This document shows positions 42,250 through 50,644 of a stretch of 64,000 bases of DNA, piece after piece. The stretch is taken from NCBI GenBank assembly GCA_031460175.1, contig JAVKGW010000005.1:62001-126000 (forward strand), given 5' to 3'. The stretch's first letter is position 1, and every line of letters begins with the position of its first letter. The notes beneath the pieces are model-generated. The model searched no databases. It was not told the origin of the DNA and was given only the letters and a program-made list of their open reading frames with translations. Source of the DNA: Armatimonadota bacterium. GTDB taxonomy: Bacteria; Sysuimicrobiota; Sysuimicrobiia; Sysuimicrobiales; Sysuimicrobiaceae. The translations under genes were made by a program, and so were the position numbers.

Positions 42250-42540
42250 ATGCAGGAGGAGCGGCACGCGGAACACGGATACGCGATCTACGCGGTCACC
42301 TGGTTCTGGCTCCTGGTGATCACCGTGGCGGAGATCTGGATCACCCTCGTCCATCTTCCCCGAGGGGTCCTCATCACGGGTCTCGTGGGGCTCGCCGTCC
42401 TCAAGGCGGCCCTCATCATGGCGTACTTCATGCACCTCCGGTACGAGCGCCCCGTGGTGACCGCCATCTTCAGCCTTCCCATCGCCATCCTCCTCCTGGC
42501 CCTGTTCGCGGTGGTGGGCATGGACGCCCTCGCGTTCTAG
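42250..42540 (+). CDS. Cytochrome c oxidase subunit IV (prokaryotic)
   Basis: A 96-aa three-helix membrane protein: TWFWLLVITVAEIWITLVHL, VLITGLVGLAVLKAALIMAYFMHL and VTAIFSLPIAILLLALFAVVGM. The KAALIMAYFMHLRYE string is the mark of prokaryotic subunit IV. It closes the oxidase operon after the second subunit III (nine-base gap). Its role is assembly or stabilisation of the complex rather than catalysis. Confidence 0.87.
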   Translation: MQEERHAEHGYAIYAVTWFWLLVITVAEIWITLVHLPRGVLITGLVGLAVLKAALIMAYFMHLRYERPVVTAIFSLPIAILLLALFAVVGMDALAF

Positions 42541-42543
42541 GGG

Positions 42544-43098
42544 ATGGGTGAGGCGTCCCCTGCACGCTCTCCCCGGATCGCCCCCATCTGCCCCTCTCCC
42601 CGAGCCCGGCGCATGGGCCTGCTCGGGGCCCTCGTGATCCTCATCGCGGCCCTGTGGCCGGTTCCCGCGCTCCTCGTCCAGGATCTCGACGGACCGGAGG
42701 TGATGGGGATCTTCCCGGTAGGCCCCGGGCAGACCCTCCACCTCCGCTACCGCCACTCCCTCTACGGCGGACGGGTGTGGGAGCATTTCCGGATCGGCCG
42801 GGAAGGACTCGTCCTCGTGGCGGTGGAGGCGGAGCGGGAGGCCGCCCTGGAGTACTACGGGCTTCCGCGGCGGATCCGGTACCGGACGGGAGGGGGAATC
42901 GTGGAGGGATTGAAGTTGCCCGTGGGCGAGCTGGTGGTGCGCGCCACGTCCCTGGGAGAGCGGACGCTGGTGGTGGGTGGCCGCGCCATTCCCCTGGCGG
43001 CCGGGCGGGAGGGACACCGGATCCGGCTCCGGGTTGTGTCCCTCCCGGCGGTGCGGCTAGTCTGGAACCGGCTACGGGATTACGGGAAGGGACGATGA
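42544..43098 (+). CDS. DUF1850 domain-containing protein
   Basis: A 184-aa exported or membrane-anchored protein (hydrophobic segment about residues 24-43, GLLGALVILIAALWPVPALL). The DUF1850 pattern is LHLRYRHSLYGGRVWEHFRIG and GIVEGLKLPVGELVVRAT. DUF1850 proteins occur beside fused TRAP permeases, as here, where the stop overlaps the permease start (ATGA). ATG 42544 is three bases after the subunit IV stop; ATG 42613 also works and would start at the hydrophobic segment. Its biochemical role is unknown. Confidence 0.85.
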   Translation: MGEASPARSPRIAPICPSPRARRMGLLGALVILIAALWPVPALLVQDLDGPEVMGIFPVGPGQTLHLRYRHSLYGGRVWEHFRIGREGLVLVAVEAEREAALEYYGLPRRIRYRTGGGIVEGLKLPVGELVVRATSLGERTLVVGGRAIPLAAGREGHRIRLRVVSLPAVRLVWNRLRDYGKGR

Positions 43099-45314
43099 CC
43101 GAGGTGCAGGCCGCGCAGCCTGTGCAATCTGAGGTCGAGGAACTCATCGAGCGGTTCGAGGGAGCCACCCGCAAACTCCCCGGCCCCGTGGGGTGGCTGG
43201 TAACGCTCCTCGCCCTCGCCGGCTCCCTCTACCACCTGTGGGCCGCCCAGGCGCCCTACATCCGCCAGCTCCACCTCACCCGCCACCTGCTTCTCGTTCT
43301 CGTGCTCACCTTCCTGCTGTATCCCGGGTGGAGGGGAGCGCGGCACCGCGTGCACCCCTTGGACTGGCTCCTGGTGCTCCTCTCCGTCCTTGGCCTGGGG
43401 TGGGTGTTCTGGGATTTCGAGCACTTCGTGTACCGTCAGGTGGTCCCCAACCTCTATGACCTCCTCTTCGGCACCCTCACCCTCCTCACGATCCTGGAGG
43501 CCACCCGACGGACCACGGGCTGGCCCCTCGTGATCCTCGCGGTCGCCTTCCTCCTCTACGCCTTCTACGGTCCCCTTCTCCCGGAACCGTGGACCCATCG
43601 GGGGTATGACCTCCACCGGGTGATCGGCCACCTGTACGTGGGGCTGGAGGGGATCTTCGGGATCCCGCTGGACGTCTCCGCCAGCTTCATCATCCTGTTC
43701 ACCCTCTACGGGTCGTTCCTCGAGCAGTCCGGAGCCGGGAAGTACTTTGTGGACCTGGCCTTCGCCCTCATGGGCCGGCGGCGCGCGGGGGCGGGCCAGG
43801 CGGTGACGGTGGCCTCCTTCCTCCTGGGCGGGCCCTCCGGAAGCGGGGTGGCCACCACGGTGACCGTGGGAGCCATCGCGTACCCCCTGCTGCGCCGCAG
43901 CGGCTACGACCCGGAGTCCGCGGGAGGGTTGCTGTCCGCGGGCGGCATCGGCGCCGTGATCTCCCCGCCCATCCTGGGGGCCGCGGCCTTCATCATCGCG
44001 GAGATCCTGAAGATCTCCTACCTGCAGGTGATGGTGCTCGCCATCGTCCCCACGTTGCTGTACTACTTCTCCATCCTCCTCATGATCGAGCTGGATGCCC
44101 GGCGGTTCGGCCTCCGACAGGTGGAAATCCGGGCGGAGAACCCCTGGCGGCTTGCGGGCCGCTACTGGTACCTGCTGGCCTCTCTGGTCCTCATCCCCCT
44201 CTTCATGGTGCGGGGGTTCACCGCCATCGCCGCGGTGTTCTGGTGCATCGTGACCACGGCCCTCACCAGCCTCCTCCGTCCTGAGACCGCCCTGGTGGCC
44301 GTGCGGCGTGCCCCCGGAGCCGCACCCTGGCCCCCGGGGACCCGCAGGATCCTCGGGGGGATCCTGGGAGCGGCCCTGGCCCTTCTCCTCGTCCCGGCCC
44401 TCCGGAGCCTCCTTGCCCTGCCGTCCCTCCCGGCGGCGACCCTATGCATGGCTCTCGGCGCGGCCCTGGGCGCCGCCGCGGAGCGGGCGTGGAGGGAGCC
44501 GTACACGGGAGAACCCCTGCGTCCCCAACCCCTCGCCTTCCGGAGGCTGGGGGCATGGGAGGTGAGCGGTGCCCCCCTGGTGGCCGCCCTCGTGAACGGC
44601 ACCAAGCAGGTGATCACCGTGGCGGTGACCTGCGCGGTGGCCGGGATCATCGTGGGGGTCATCACCCTCACGGGGCTCGGGCTCAAGCTCTCGGGCATCA
44701 TCGTGGACCTGGCCCGGGGTCAGCTGCTGCCCACCCTGCTCTACTCGGGGATCGCTCTGTGGATCCTGGGACTGGCCCTGCCCATCACCGCCACGTACAT
44801 CATCGCCGCGGCCATCATCGCTCCCGCCCTCATCCGCCTGGGCGTCCATGAGCTGGCGGCCCACATGTTCATCTTTTACTATGCCATCCTCTCGGAGGTG
44901 TCCCCGCCCGTGGGATTGAGCCCCCTCGCGGCCTCCGCCCTCACGGGCGGAAACGCCTTCCGCACCATGCTCATGGCGTGGAAGTACACCCTGCCCGCCT
45001 TCGTGGTACCCTTCATGTTCACCGTGCACCCGGATGGGATGGGCCTGCTGCTCCACGCCCCCTGGGAGGTCACCGCGAAGGTCATCCTCACCGCCCTCCT
45101 GGGGCTCATAAGCCTCAGCGCCGCGGTGAACGGGTGGCTCCTGCGCCGGACTTCCTGGCCGGAACGGTTGGTCCTCGCCCTGTGTGGCCTACTGCTCATC
45201 TACCCGGCCGCCGCCCTGGACCTGGTGGCCGCGGGAGGCCTCGGGGCCGTCCTCCTGATCCAGTGGGTTACCCGGCCCCAACCGGCCCCCCAGCGGGGCG
45301 GTTCGCATCCTTAA
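43095..45314 (+). CDS. TRAP transporter permease, fused 4TM/12TM
   Basis: A 739-aa membrane protein combining the small and large TRAP subunits, of the type that pairs with TAXI solute-binding proteins. Early helices lie at about residues 28-140. The large-subunit family string is FLLGGPSGSGVATTVTVGAIAYPLL, then GGIGAVISPPILGAAAFIIAEIL. A second conserved region is FYYAILSEVSPPVGLSPLAASALTGGN. It imports small carboxylate-like substrates using an ion gradient and a periplasmic binding protein. No TAXI binding protein is encoded nearby, so the partner must lie elsewhere. The ATG overlaps the DUF1850 stop. Confidence 0.93.
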   Translation: MTEVQAAQPVQSEVEELIERFEGATRKLPGPVGWLVTLLALAGSLYHLWAAQAPYIRQLHLTRHLLLVLVLTFLLYPGWRGARHRVHPLDWLLVLLSVLGLGWVFWDFEHFVYRQVVPNLYDLLFGTLTLLTILEATRRTTGWPLVILAVAFLLYAFYGPLLPEPWTHRGYDLHRVIGHLYVGLEGIFGIPLDVSASFIILFTLYGSFLEQSGAGKYFVDLAFALMGRRRAGAGQAVTVASFLLGGPSGSGVATTVTVGAIAYPLLRRSGYDPESAGGLLSAGGIGAVISPPILGAAAFIIAEILKISYLQVMVLAIVPTLLYYFSILLMIELDARRFGLRQVEIRAENPWRLAGRYWYLLASLVLIPLFMVRGFTAIAAVFWCIVTTALTSLLRPETALVAVRRAPGAAPWPPGTRRILGGILGAALALLLVPALRSLLALPSLPAATLCMALGAALGAAAERAWREPYTGEPLRPQPLAFRRLGAWEVSGAPLVAALVNGTKQVITVAVTCAVAGIIVGVITLTGLGLKLSGIIVDLARGQLLPTLLYSGIALWILGLALPITATYIIAAAIIAPALIRLGVHELAAHMFIFYYAILSEVSPPVGLSPLAASALTGGNAFRTMLMAWKYTLPAFVVPFMFTVHPDGMGLLLHAPWEVTAKVILTALLGLISLSAAVNGWLLRRTSWPERLVLALCGLLLIYPAAALDLVAAGGLGAVLLIQWVTRPQPAPQRGGSHP

Positions 45315-45332
45315 ACGAAGGAGGCGAGCACC

Positions 45333-45614
45333 GTGGAAGAGGACCTGAGTCCTCTGGCTCCCCTGGAATCCGCCACCGCCTCCGAGGTGGTGGCCTGGTG
45401 TGCGGAGCTCCTCCTGCACAAAGCCCGCCTCCATCTCGGCCTCTCCCCGGAGAAGGGGCCGGCGGACCCGGACCAGGCGCGCCTCGCCATGGACGCTGCG
45501 AGCGCCCTGGTGGAGCTCCTTCAGGGAAAACTGCCCGGAGAAACCCTGGGAGAGCTCCTCATGCACATCGCGGATCTGCGCCTCCGCTACCTGCAGCTCC
45601 GGCCGCCGCGCTAG
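45333..45614 (+). CDS. DUF1844-like small protein
   Basis: A 93-aa soluble protein. The pattern HLGLSPEKGPADPDQARLAMDAASALVELL, then LLMHIADLRLRYLQL, resembles DUF1844 proteins, whose function is not established. A strong AAGGAGG site precedes the GTG start. It is the last gene of this plus-strand run. Confidence 0.78.
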   Translation: MEEDLSPLAPLESATASEVVAWCAELLLHKARLHLGLSPEKGPADPDQARLAMDAASALVELLQGKLPGETLGELLMHIADLRLRYLQLRPPR

Positions 45615-45621
45615 CCGGAGG

Positions 45622-46044
45622 TCACCGCTCCGAAGGGAGGAAGATGGCCCGTCCTTTCCCGTCCGCGAAGACCCGGACCGTGATCTGGTGCTCTCCCGGC
45701 GGGAGGTACGGGGCCTCCAGGATGAGGGCCCCCGTGTCCACGGAACCGATAAGGCCCGTGCCGTTGCGCAGGATGGTGTAGCCCCGGCAGGTGTCGAACT
45801 GGTAGGGGACGAAGATCACCTCCTCGGCCAGCAGACCTCGGGCGGCGAGGTCGTGGAGCAGTCCATCAATTCGCTCGCACGTGGACCAGCCGTAGCTGTC
45901 GCCGGAGACGATCACCGCCGCCTCCCCCTCGCCCCTCCAGACCCGCACGCACCCCCCCAGGCCGTGGCGGGCGATCAGGGACTCGGCCTCCTCGGCACCC
46001 TCCGGCCTGATGGGCACCTCGTCACACCAGTAGTAGATCCCCAT
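45622..46044 (-). CDS. Hypothetical protein
   Basis: A 140-aa soluble protein of unknown family. It begins MGIYYWCDEVPIRPEGAEEAESLIARHG, has a central SGDSYGWSTCERIDGLLHDLAARGLL, and ends in a beta-rich part (YLPPGEHQITVRVFADGKGRAIF). Three Cys and no signal peptide are visible. It is convergent with DUF1844 and divergent from the DUF255 gene. Confidence 0.62.
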   Translation of the reverse strand: MGIYYWCDEVPIRPEGAEEAESLIARHGLGGCVRVWRGEGEAAVIVSGDSYGWSTCERIDGLLHDLAARGLLAEEVIFVPYQFDTCRGYTILRNGTGLIGSVDTGALILEAPYLPPGEHQITVRVFADGKGRAIFLPSER

Positions 46045-46214
46045 GGCCGACCTCCCATCCAGGATCGTGCATAGATATTCACCGTGGCTGCCTTCCCATT
46101 TAGTACGCCACGGATAACCGCCTGTCCCTCCTTGATTTCGAGAAATGTTTCCGGGGAATCCAAATGCAGAGAATTCTGAGCAGACCTCCTGTGGCTCCCG
46201 GCCGAGGTGCGGGG

Positions 46215-46220
46215 TACAAT
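46215..46220 (+). promoter_or_regulatory. -10 element of the DUF255 gene
   Basis: TACAAT lies seven bases before ATG 46227. No clear -35 box is present 16-18 bases upstream, so a very short leader would be expected. Confidence 0.4.
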
Positions 46221-46226
46221 AAGCGC

Positions 46227-48296
46227 ATGGCGAACCGGCTGACGCATGTCAAAAGCCCTTACCTGCGGGCCGCGGCGCACCAGCCCGTGGACTGGTACCC
46301 CTGGAGCGAGGAGGCCTTCGAGCGGGCGCGCCGCGAGGACAAACCCATCCTGCTGGACATCGGGGCCGCTTGGTGCCACTGGTGCCACGTGATGGATCAC
46401 GAGTCCTACGAGGATCCTGAAATCGCCGCCTTCATCAACCAGCACTTCGTCCCCGTCAAGGTGGACCGGGATGAGCGGCCGGATCTCGACATCCGGTTCC
46501 AGAACGCCGTCAGCGCCCTCACGGGGCAGGGCGGTTGGCCCCTCACCGCCTTCCTCACCCCCGAGGGACACGTCTTCTACGGCGGCACCTACTTCCCCAA
46601 GGAGGATCGGTACGGACTCCCGGGGCTGAAGCGGATCCTGCAGCAGGTGGTGGAGACGTACCGGAAGGAGCGGGACCGCACCGTGGCGTTTGCCAAGCGC
46701 CTGGTGGAGGACCTGCGCCGGGCCCAGGCCGCCACGGGCCGCGAGTCCCTCTCCTGGGAGCTGGTGGATCGGTGCCTGGATGAAGCCAGTCGGGCCTTCG
46801 ATGTGCGGTACGGCGGATTCGGGTCCGCGCCCAAGTTCCCGCACGCGCCGGTCTTGGACCTGCTGTTGCACCTGTGGTGGTCCCGCCGGGAGGGCTGGAT
46901 GGAGACGGTGGTGACCCGCACCCTGGAGGCCATGGCCCGGGGCGGAATTCGCGATCAGCTGGGCGGGGGCTTCCACCGGTACAGCACGGATGCCCGTTGG
47001 TGCGTGCCCCACTTCGAGAAGATGCTCTACGACAACGCGGCGCTGCTTTCCACCTACGCCCGGGCCGCCGCGGCCCTGGATCACACGGACTTCCGGGAGG
47101 TGGCGCAGGACACGGCAGCCTTCCTGCTGGACGTGCTCCAGGATCCCCACGGCGGATTCGGCGCAAGCCAGGACGCGGATGTGGGCCCCGGGGACGACGG
47201 GGACTTCTTCACCTGGACCCTGGAGGAGGCGGCCGCGGTCCTGGATCCCGAGGAGCTGGAGATCGTGCGGCTGCGGTTCGATCTGCACGAGGTCGGGGAG
47301 ATGCGGCATGATCCCCGCCGCAACGTCCTGTGGATCGCCCAGGACGTTCCGGAGATCGCCCGGAATCTCGGCCTCGCTGCTGAGCGGGTGGAGACCCTCC
47401 TGGCCCACGCGGTGGCAAAGCTGCGGGCCGCGCGGGCTCAACGGCCTGCCCCTGCGGTGGACCGCACCCTCTACGCCAGCTGGAACGGGATGGCCATCCA
47501 GGCGCTTCTGCTGGCCCACCAGGTGCTGAGGGACCCGCGTCTGGGGGAGGCGGGCCTGCGGGCCCTCCGGCGGTTCCTCCGGGAAGGCTACCGCGAGGGT
47601 CTCGGGTTCCCGCACGCCCTCCACGCTCCAGACGGCCCCCGCACCCTGGACGACCAAGTGCACATGGGGCGGGCGCTGCTGGCGGCGTATCAGTACACCT
47701 CGGATCCCGGCTTCCTGCACGCCGCACGGGGGATCGCGGAGCTGCTGGACCGGGCGTACTGGGATCCCGCAGAAGGCGGCTACTTCGACGTCCCCCGCGA
47801 CGCCGCGCGGGATCCCGCCCTCGCCATCCCCTACAAGCCCCTGCAGGACGCCCCGACTCCCGGCGGGAACGCCGCCGCGGCCCTGTTCCTGCAGGACCTC
47901 GCACTCCTCACGGGGGAAGCTCGCTACCGGGAGCGGAGCGAGGAGGTGCTGGAGGTGTTTGCCCGTCCCGCCTCGGCCCACGGGTACTTCGCCGCCACCT
48001 ACTGTCTGGCCCTCTGCCGCCACCTCCAGCCCGGCGTCCACGTGGTGGTGGTGGGTGGCCGGGAGGACCCGCAGGCCCGAGCCCTGTTCGAGGCCGCCTG
48101 GTACACCTTCCACCCGGACAAACTGGTGAGCTGGCGGGCGCCGGATGAGGCGCTCCCCCCTCCGGTCCAGCCGATGGCCCAACACGCGGGCGGTCGGGCC
48201 GCGGCCTTCGTGTGCCTGGGGGTTTCCTGCCGGCCCCCCACCTTTGATCCGGAACCCCTCCGGGAGGTCCTCCGGCAGCCGCAACGCCACCCCTGA
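46227..48296 (+). CDS. DUF255 thioredoxin domain-containing protein (YyaL/SSP411 family)
   Basis: A 689-aa protein. Residues 1-160 form the DUF255 thioredoxin-like domain: [22 protein letters not shown], then [14 protein letters not shown] with the CxxC pair. The rest is an (alpha/alpha)6-barrel resembling N-acylglucosamine 2-epimerase-like folds ([36 protein letters not shown]). The family is widespread but its reaction is unknown. ATG 46227 was chosen over 46164 because the conserved [13 protein letters not shown] starts there, with TACAAT just upstream. Confidence 0.92.
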   Translation: MANRLTHVKSPYLRAAAHQPVDWYPWSEEAFERARREDKPILLDIGAAWCHWCHVMDHESYEDPEIAAFINQHFVPVKVDRDERPDLDIRFQNAVSALTGQGGWPLTAFLTPEGHVFYGGTYFPKEDRYGLPGLKRILQQVVETYRKERDRTVAFAKRLVEDLRRAQAATGRESLSWELVDRCLDEASRAFDVRYGGFGSAPKFPHAPVLDLLLHLWWSRREGWMETVVTRTLEAMARGGIRDQLGGGFHRYSTDARWCVPHFEKMLYDNAALLSTYARAAAALDHTDFREVAQDTAAFLLDVLQDPHGGFGASQDADVGPGDDGDFFTWTLEEAAAVLDPEELEIVRLRFDLHEVGEMRHDPRRNVLWIAQDVPEIARNLGLAAERVETLLAHAVAKLRAARAQRPAPAVDRTLYASWNGMAIQALLLAHQVLRDPRLGEAGLRALRRFLREGYREGLGFPHALHAPDGPRTLDDQVHMGRALLAAYQYTSDPGFLHAARGIAELLDRAYWDPAEGGYFDVPRDAARDPALAIPYKPLQDAPTPGGNAAAALFLQDLALLTGEARYRERSEEVLEVFARPASAHGYFAATYCLALCRHLQPGVHVVVVGGREDPQARALFEAAWYTFHPDKLVSWRAPDEALPPPVQPMAQHAGGRAAAFVCLGVSCRPPTFDPEPLREVLRQPQRHP

Positions 48297-48352
48297 CGCG
48301 GCCCGAGCGTCGTTACGGTTCCGTTGCGAACGCGGTTCATCCTGTCCTCCGA

Positions 48353-49072
48353 GTGAGGGCGCCGCCCAGGATCGAGGCCCGGGAGTTTCTCGACGGCCCC
48401 GCCCAGGACCCGGTGGCGTTCGCGGGCCTGCTCGCGGACATCCGGCGGGTGAACCGGTGGTATGGGGGTCGGACCCTGGTCCTGTCCCATCTCGAGGCGT
48501 TCAGCCGCCGCATCCCACACCGTCCTCTTCGCATCCTCGATGTGGCCACGGGAAGCGGGGACATGCCCGCGGAGATGGTCCGGTGGGCCCGCGCGCGGGG
48601 AATCCCCCTCCGGATCCTCGCCGTGGACATCCACCCGGAGATCCTGGCGGTGGCCCGGGCGCTCCTCGAAGGCGTCCCGGAGGTGATCCTGGTGCGGGCG
48701 GACGCGCGGGCCCTCCCGCTTGCAGACCGGAGCGTGGACGTGGTGTTCTGCGGGCTCGCCCTCCACCACTTCTGCTGGGCGGACGCGGTCCGGGTACTGC
48801 GGGAGGTGGACCGGGTGGCCGCGGGCGGGTACGTGGTGCACGACGTGCTGCGCACCTGGGCCGCGTATCTCGGCGTGCTGGCGGACACGTGGATCCTGGG
48901 CCGCAGCCGTCTGAGCCGTCACGACGGCCCCTTATCCGTCCTGCGGGCATACACCCTGGAGGAACTCGAGGCCCTCGTCCGCGCGGCAGGACTTCGGAAC
49001 GCCGAGGTTCGGCGCCACCGGTTCCAACGGGGCGTGATCGTACGCTGGCCGGAGGAGCGGGATGGACGCTGA
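48353..49072 (+). CDS. SAM-dependent methyltransferase
   Basis: A 239-aa class I methyltransferase. Motif I is ILDVATGSGDMP (about residues 62-73), followed by ILAVDIHPEILAVARA, motif II-like VDVVFCGLALHHF and a C-terminal LRAYTLEELEALVRAAGL region. The size and HHF motif resemble small-molecule methyltransferases near type III PKS genes. It overlaps the flavin oxidoreductase by 11 bases and opens a four-gene set with it, an SRPBCC protein and a ketosynthase. Substrate unknown. Confidence 0.88.
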   Translation: MRAPPRIEAREFLDGPAQDPVAFAGLLADIRRVNRWYGGRTLVLSHLEAFSRRIPHRPLRILDVATGSGDMPAEMVRWARARGIPLRILAVDIHPEILAVARALLEGVPEVILVRADARALPLADRSVDVVFCGLALHHFCWADAVRVLREVDRVAAGGYVVHDVLRTWAAYLGVLADTWILGRSRLSRHDGPLSVLRAYTLEELEALVRAAGLRNAEVRRHRFQRGVIVRWPEERDGR

Positions 49073-50171
49073 TGTCCTGGTGGTGGGGGCCGGGCCCGCG
49101 GGGAGCAGCCTGGCGATCCACCTGCGCCGGTTCGGCTGGCATGTGCGGCTCGTGGATCGGGCGCACTTTCCCCGGCCGAAGCCGTGCGGCGAGTACCTGA
49201 ATCCGGGTGCGGTGCGGCTGCTGGCACGGCTCGGCCTCGGGGCGCGGATACAGGCGGCGGGCGTGCGGATCCACGGAATCCTCCTCACGGGCCCGGACGG
49301 CACCTCCGGGTGGGCGCCGTTTCCCTCCGGGTTCGGCCTGCTGGTGCCGCGGGTCCGGCTCGACCACCTCCTGGTCCAGGAGGCGGTGCGCATCGGCGCA
49401 GAACTGCTGGAAGGTGTCCGGGTGGATGCGGCCGCTCCGGGCAGTCCGCCTGTTGTCTCGGCCCGTGGGCAAAACCGCGTCTTCCCCCTCCGGGCCCGGC
49501 TGGTGGTGGGAGCGGATGGCCTGCACTCCGCGGTGGCTCGATCCCTCCAACGGCTGCGGCCTCCGGCCCACGCCTACACCACCGTAGGGGCATGCTTCGA
49601 GGGGATCGCGTGCGACCATCCGCGCGGAGACCTCCACGTGGGACCCGGGTGGTACGTGGGGGCGGCACTCTACGGCAACGGCGTGGGGAACGTGGTGGCG
49701 GCTCTGCCCCAGAGGAGGATGCGGGAGGCCCGGGATCCCCGCGCGGCCTTTGCGGGGGCGTGCGCAGAACTTCCCGTGCTGCGCCGCCTCATGCGGAACG
49801 TCCGGCCGGTCGCGCCCTTCGCGTGCGTGAGCCCCCTCGGGTTCACGGTGCGACGGGCGTGGGCTCCAGGCATCCTCCTCGTCGGCGACGCCGCGGGCAC
49901 CGTGGACCCCATGACGGGCCAGGGCGTATATCTGGCGCTTCGGAGTGCCGAGCTCGCCGCTGGCTTCATTGACCGATTCCTGCGGACGCAGGACCTGCGG
50001 GCGCTTGCGGACTACGATCAGATCCGGCGAAAGGCCTTCCGCCGCATGTGGGCCATCGCCCGGATCCTGCAGTGGGGGGTGCGGCGCGGGCTCGCGCGCC
50101 GGTTCATGCGGTGCCTGGTGGATTCCCCAACCCTCGCCTCCTGGCTGCTGGGAGTGGTGGGAGGAAGGTGA
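49062..50171 (+). CDS. FAD-dependent oxidoreductase, geranylgeranyl reductase family
   Basis: A 369-aa flavoprotein. The dinucleotide-binding fold is at the N-terminus (VLVVGAGPAGSSLAIHL, then RLVDR), the conserved PCGEYLNPGAV follows (about residues 44-55), and the second FAD motif is LVGDAAGTVDPMTGQGVYLALRS. The family reduces isoprenoid double bonds or oxidises small hydroxylated substrates. It overlaps the methyltransferase and ends in a GTGA overlap with the SRPBCC gene, which implies shared translation and function. Confidence 0.88.
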   Translation: MDADVLVVGAGPAGSSLAIHLRRFGWHVRLVDRAHFPRPKPCGEYLNPGAVRLLARLGLGARIQAAGVRIHGILLTGPDGTSGWAPFPSGFGLLVPRVRLDHLLVQEAVRIGAELLEGVRVDAAAPGSPPVVSARGQNRVFPLRARLVVGADGLHSAVARSLQRLRPPAHAYTTVGACFEGIACDHPRGDLHVGPGWYVGAALYGNGVGNVVAALPQRRMREARDPRAAFAGACAELPVLRRLMRNVRPVAPFACVSPLGFTVRRAWAPGILLVGDAAGTVDPMTGQGVYLALRSAELAAGFIDRFLRTQDLRALADYDQIRRKAFRRMWAIARILQWGVRRGLARRFMRCLVDSPTLASWLLGVVGGR

Positions 50172-50644
50172 CCGTGCGCCTCGTGCACACCGCCCGCATC
50201 CGGGCGCCCCTCGGGGCGGTCTTCGACCTCGTCCGGGACGTGGAGCGCTGGCCGCGGCTTCTGCCCGCCTACCGGCGGTGCCGGATCCTGGAGCGGACGC
50301 AGGATCGCCTGACCTTTGCCATGGCCGGATGCATCCGGGGCTGGCCCGCCCGGTGGGTGGCGGTGCAGGAGGCCGATGAACCTGGCCGCCGCATCGTCTT
50401 CCGGCACCTCCGCGGGATCACCCGCGGGATGGTCGTGGCGTGGCAGTTCGAGCCGGACGGGGAAGGGACGCGGGTGGTGCTCGTGCACGACCTCACGCTG
50501 TCTTGGCCGCTGGTGGGCCGGTGGGCCGCGGAGCGGATCGTGGGACCCGTGTTCCTGGACTTCATCGCCCGGAGAACCCTGGAGGCCGTGCGGGCATGGG
50601 CGGAGCGGCGGAGAGGAGCGGGAAGACGGGCAGGCACCGGGTAG
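50168..50644 (+). CDS. SRPBCC family protein (polyketide cyclase/dehydrase-like)
   Basis: A 158-aa START-like fold protein. HTARIRAPLGAVFDLVRDVERWPRLLPAYRRCRIL opens the fold, and the late helix is ERIVGPVFLDFIARRTLEAVRAWAE. Such proteins bind hydrophobic ligands, including aromatic polyketides. GTG 50168 overlaps the oxidoreductase stop. Its end overlaps the ketosynthase start by 49 bases. Substrate unknown; cyclase or aromatase activity is possible by context. Confidence 0.82.
   Translation: MTVRLVHTARIRAPLGAVFDLVRDVERWPRLLPAYRRCRILERTQDRLTFAMAGCIRGWPARWVAVQEADEPGRRIVFRHLRGITRGMVVAWQFEPDGEGTRVVLVHDLTLSWPLVGRWAAERIVGPVFLDFIARRTLEAVRAWAERRRGAGRRAGTG

Noticed and set aside
45975-48290. 771-aa minus-strand open frame
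   Set aside because: It is antisense to the DUF255 gene, whose thioredoxin and barrel motifs are clear, and its protein is low-complexity and lacks family motifs. It is a high-GC shadow.
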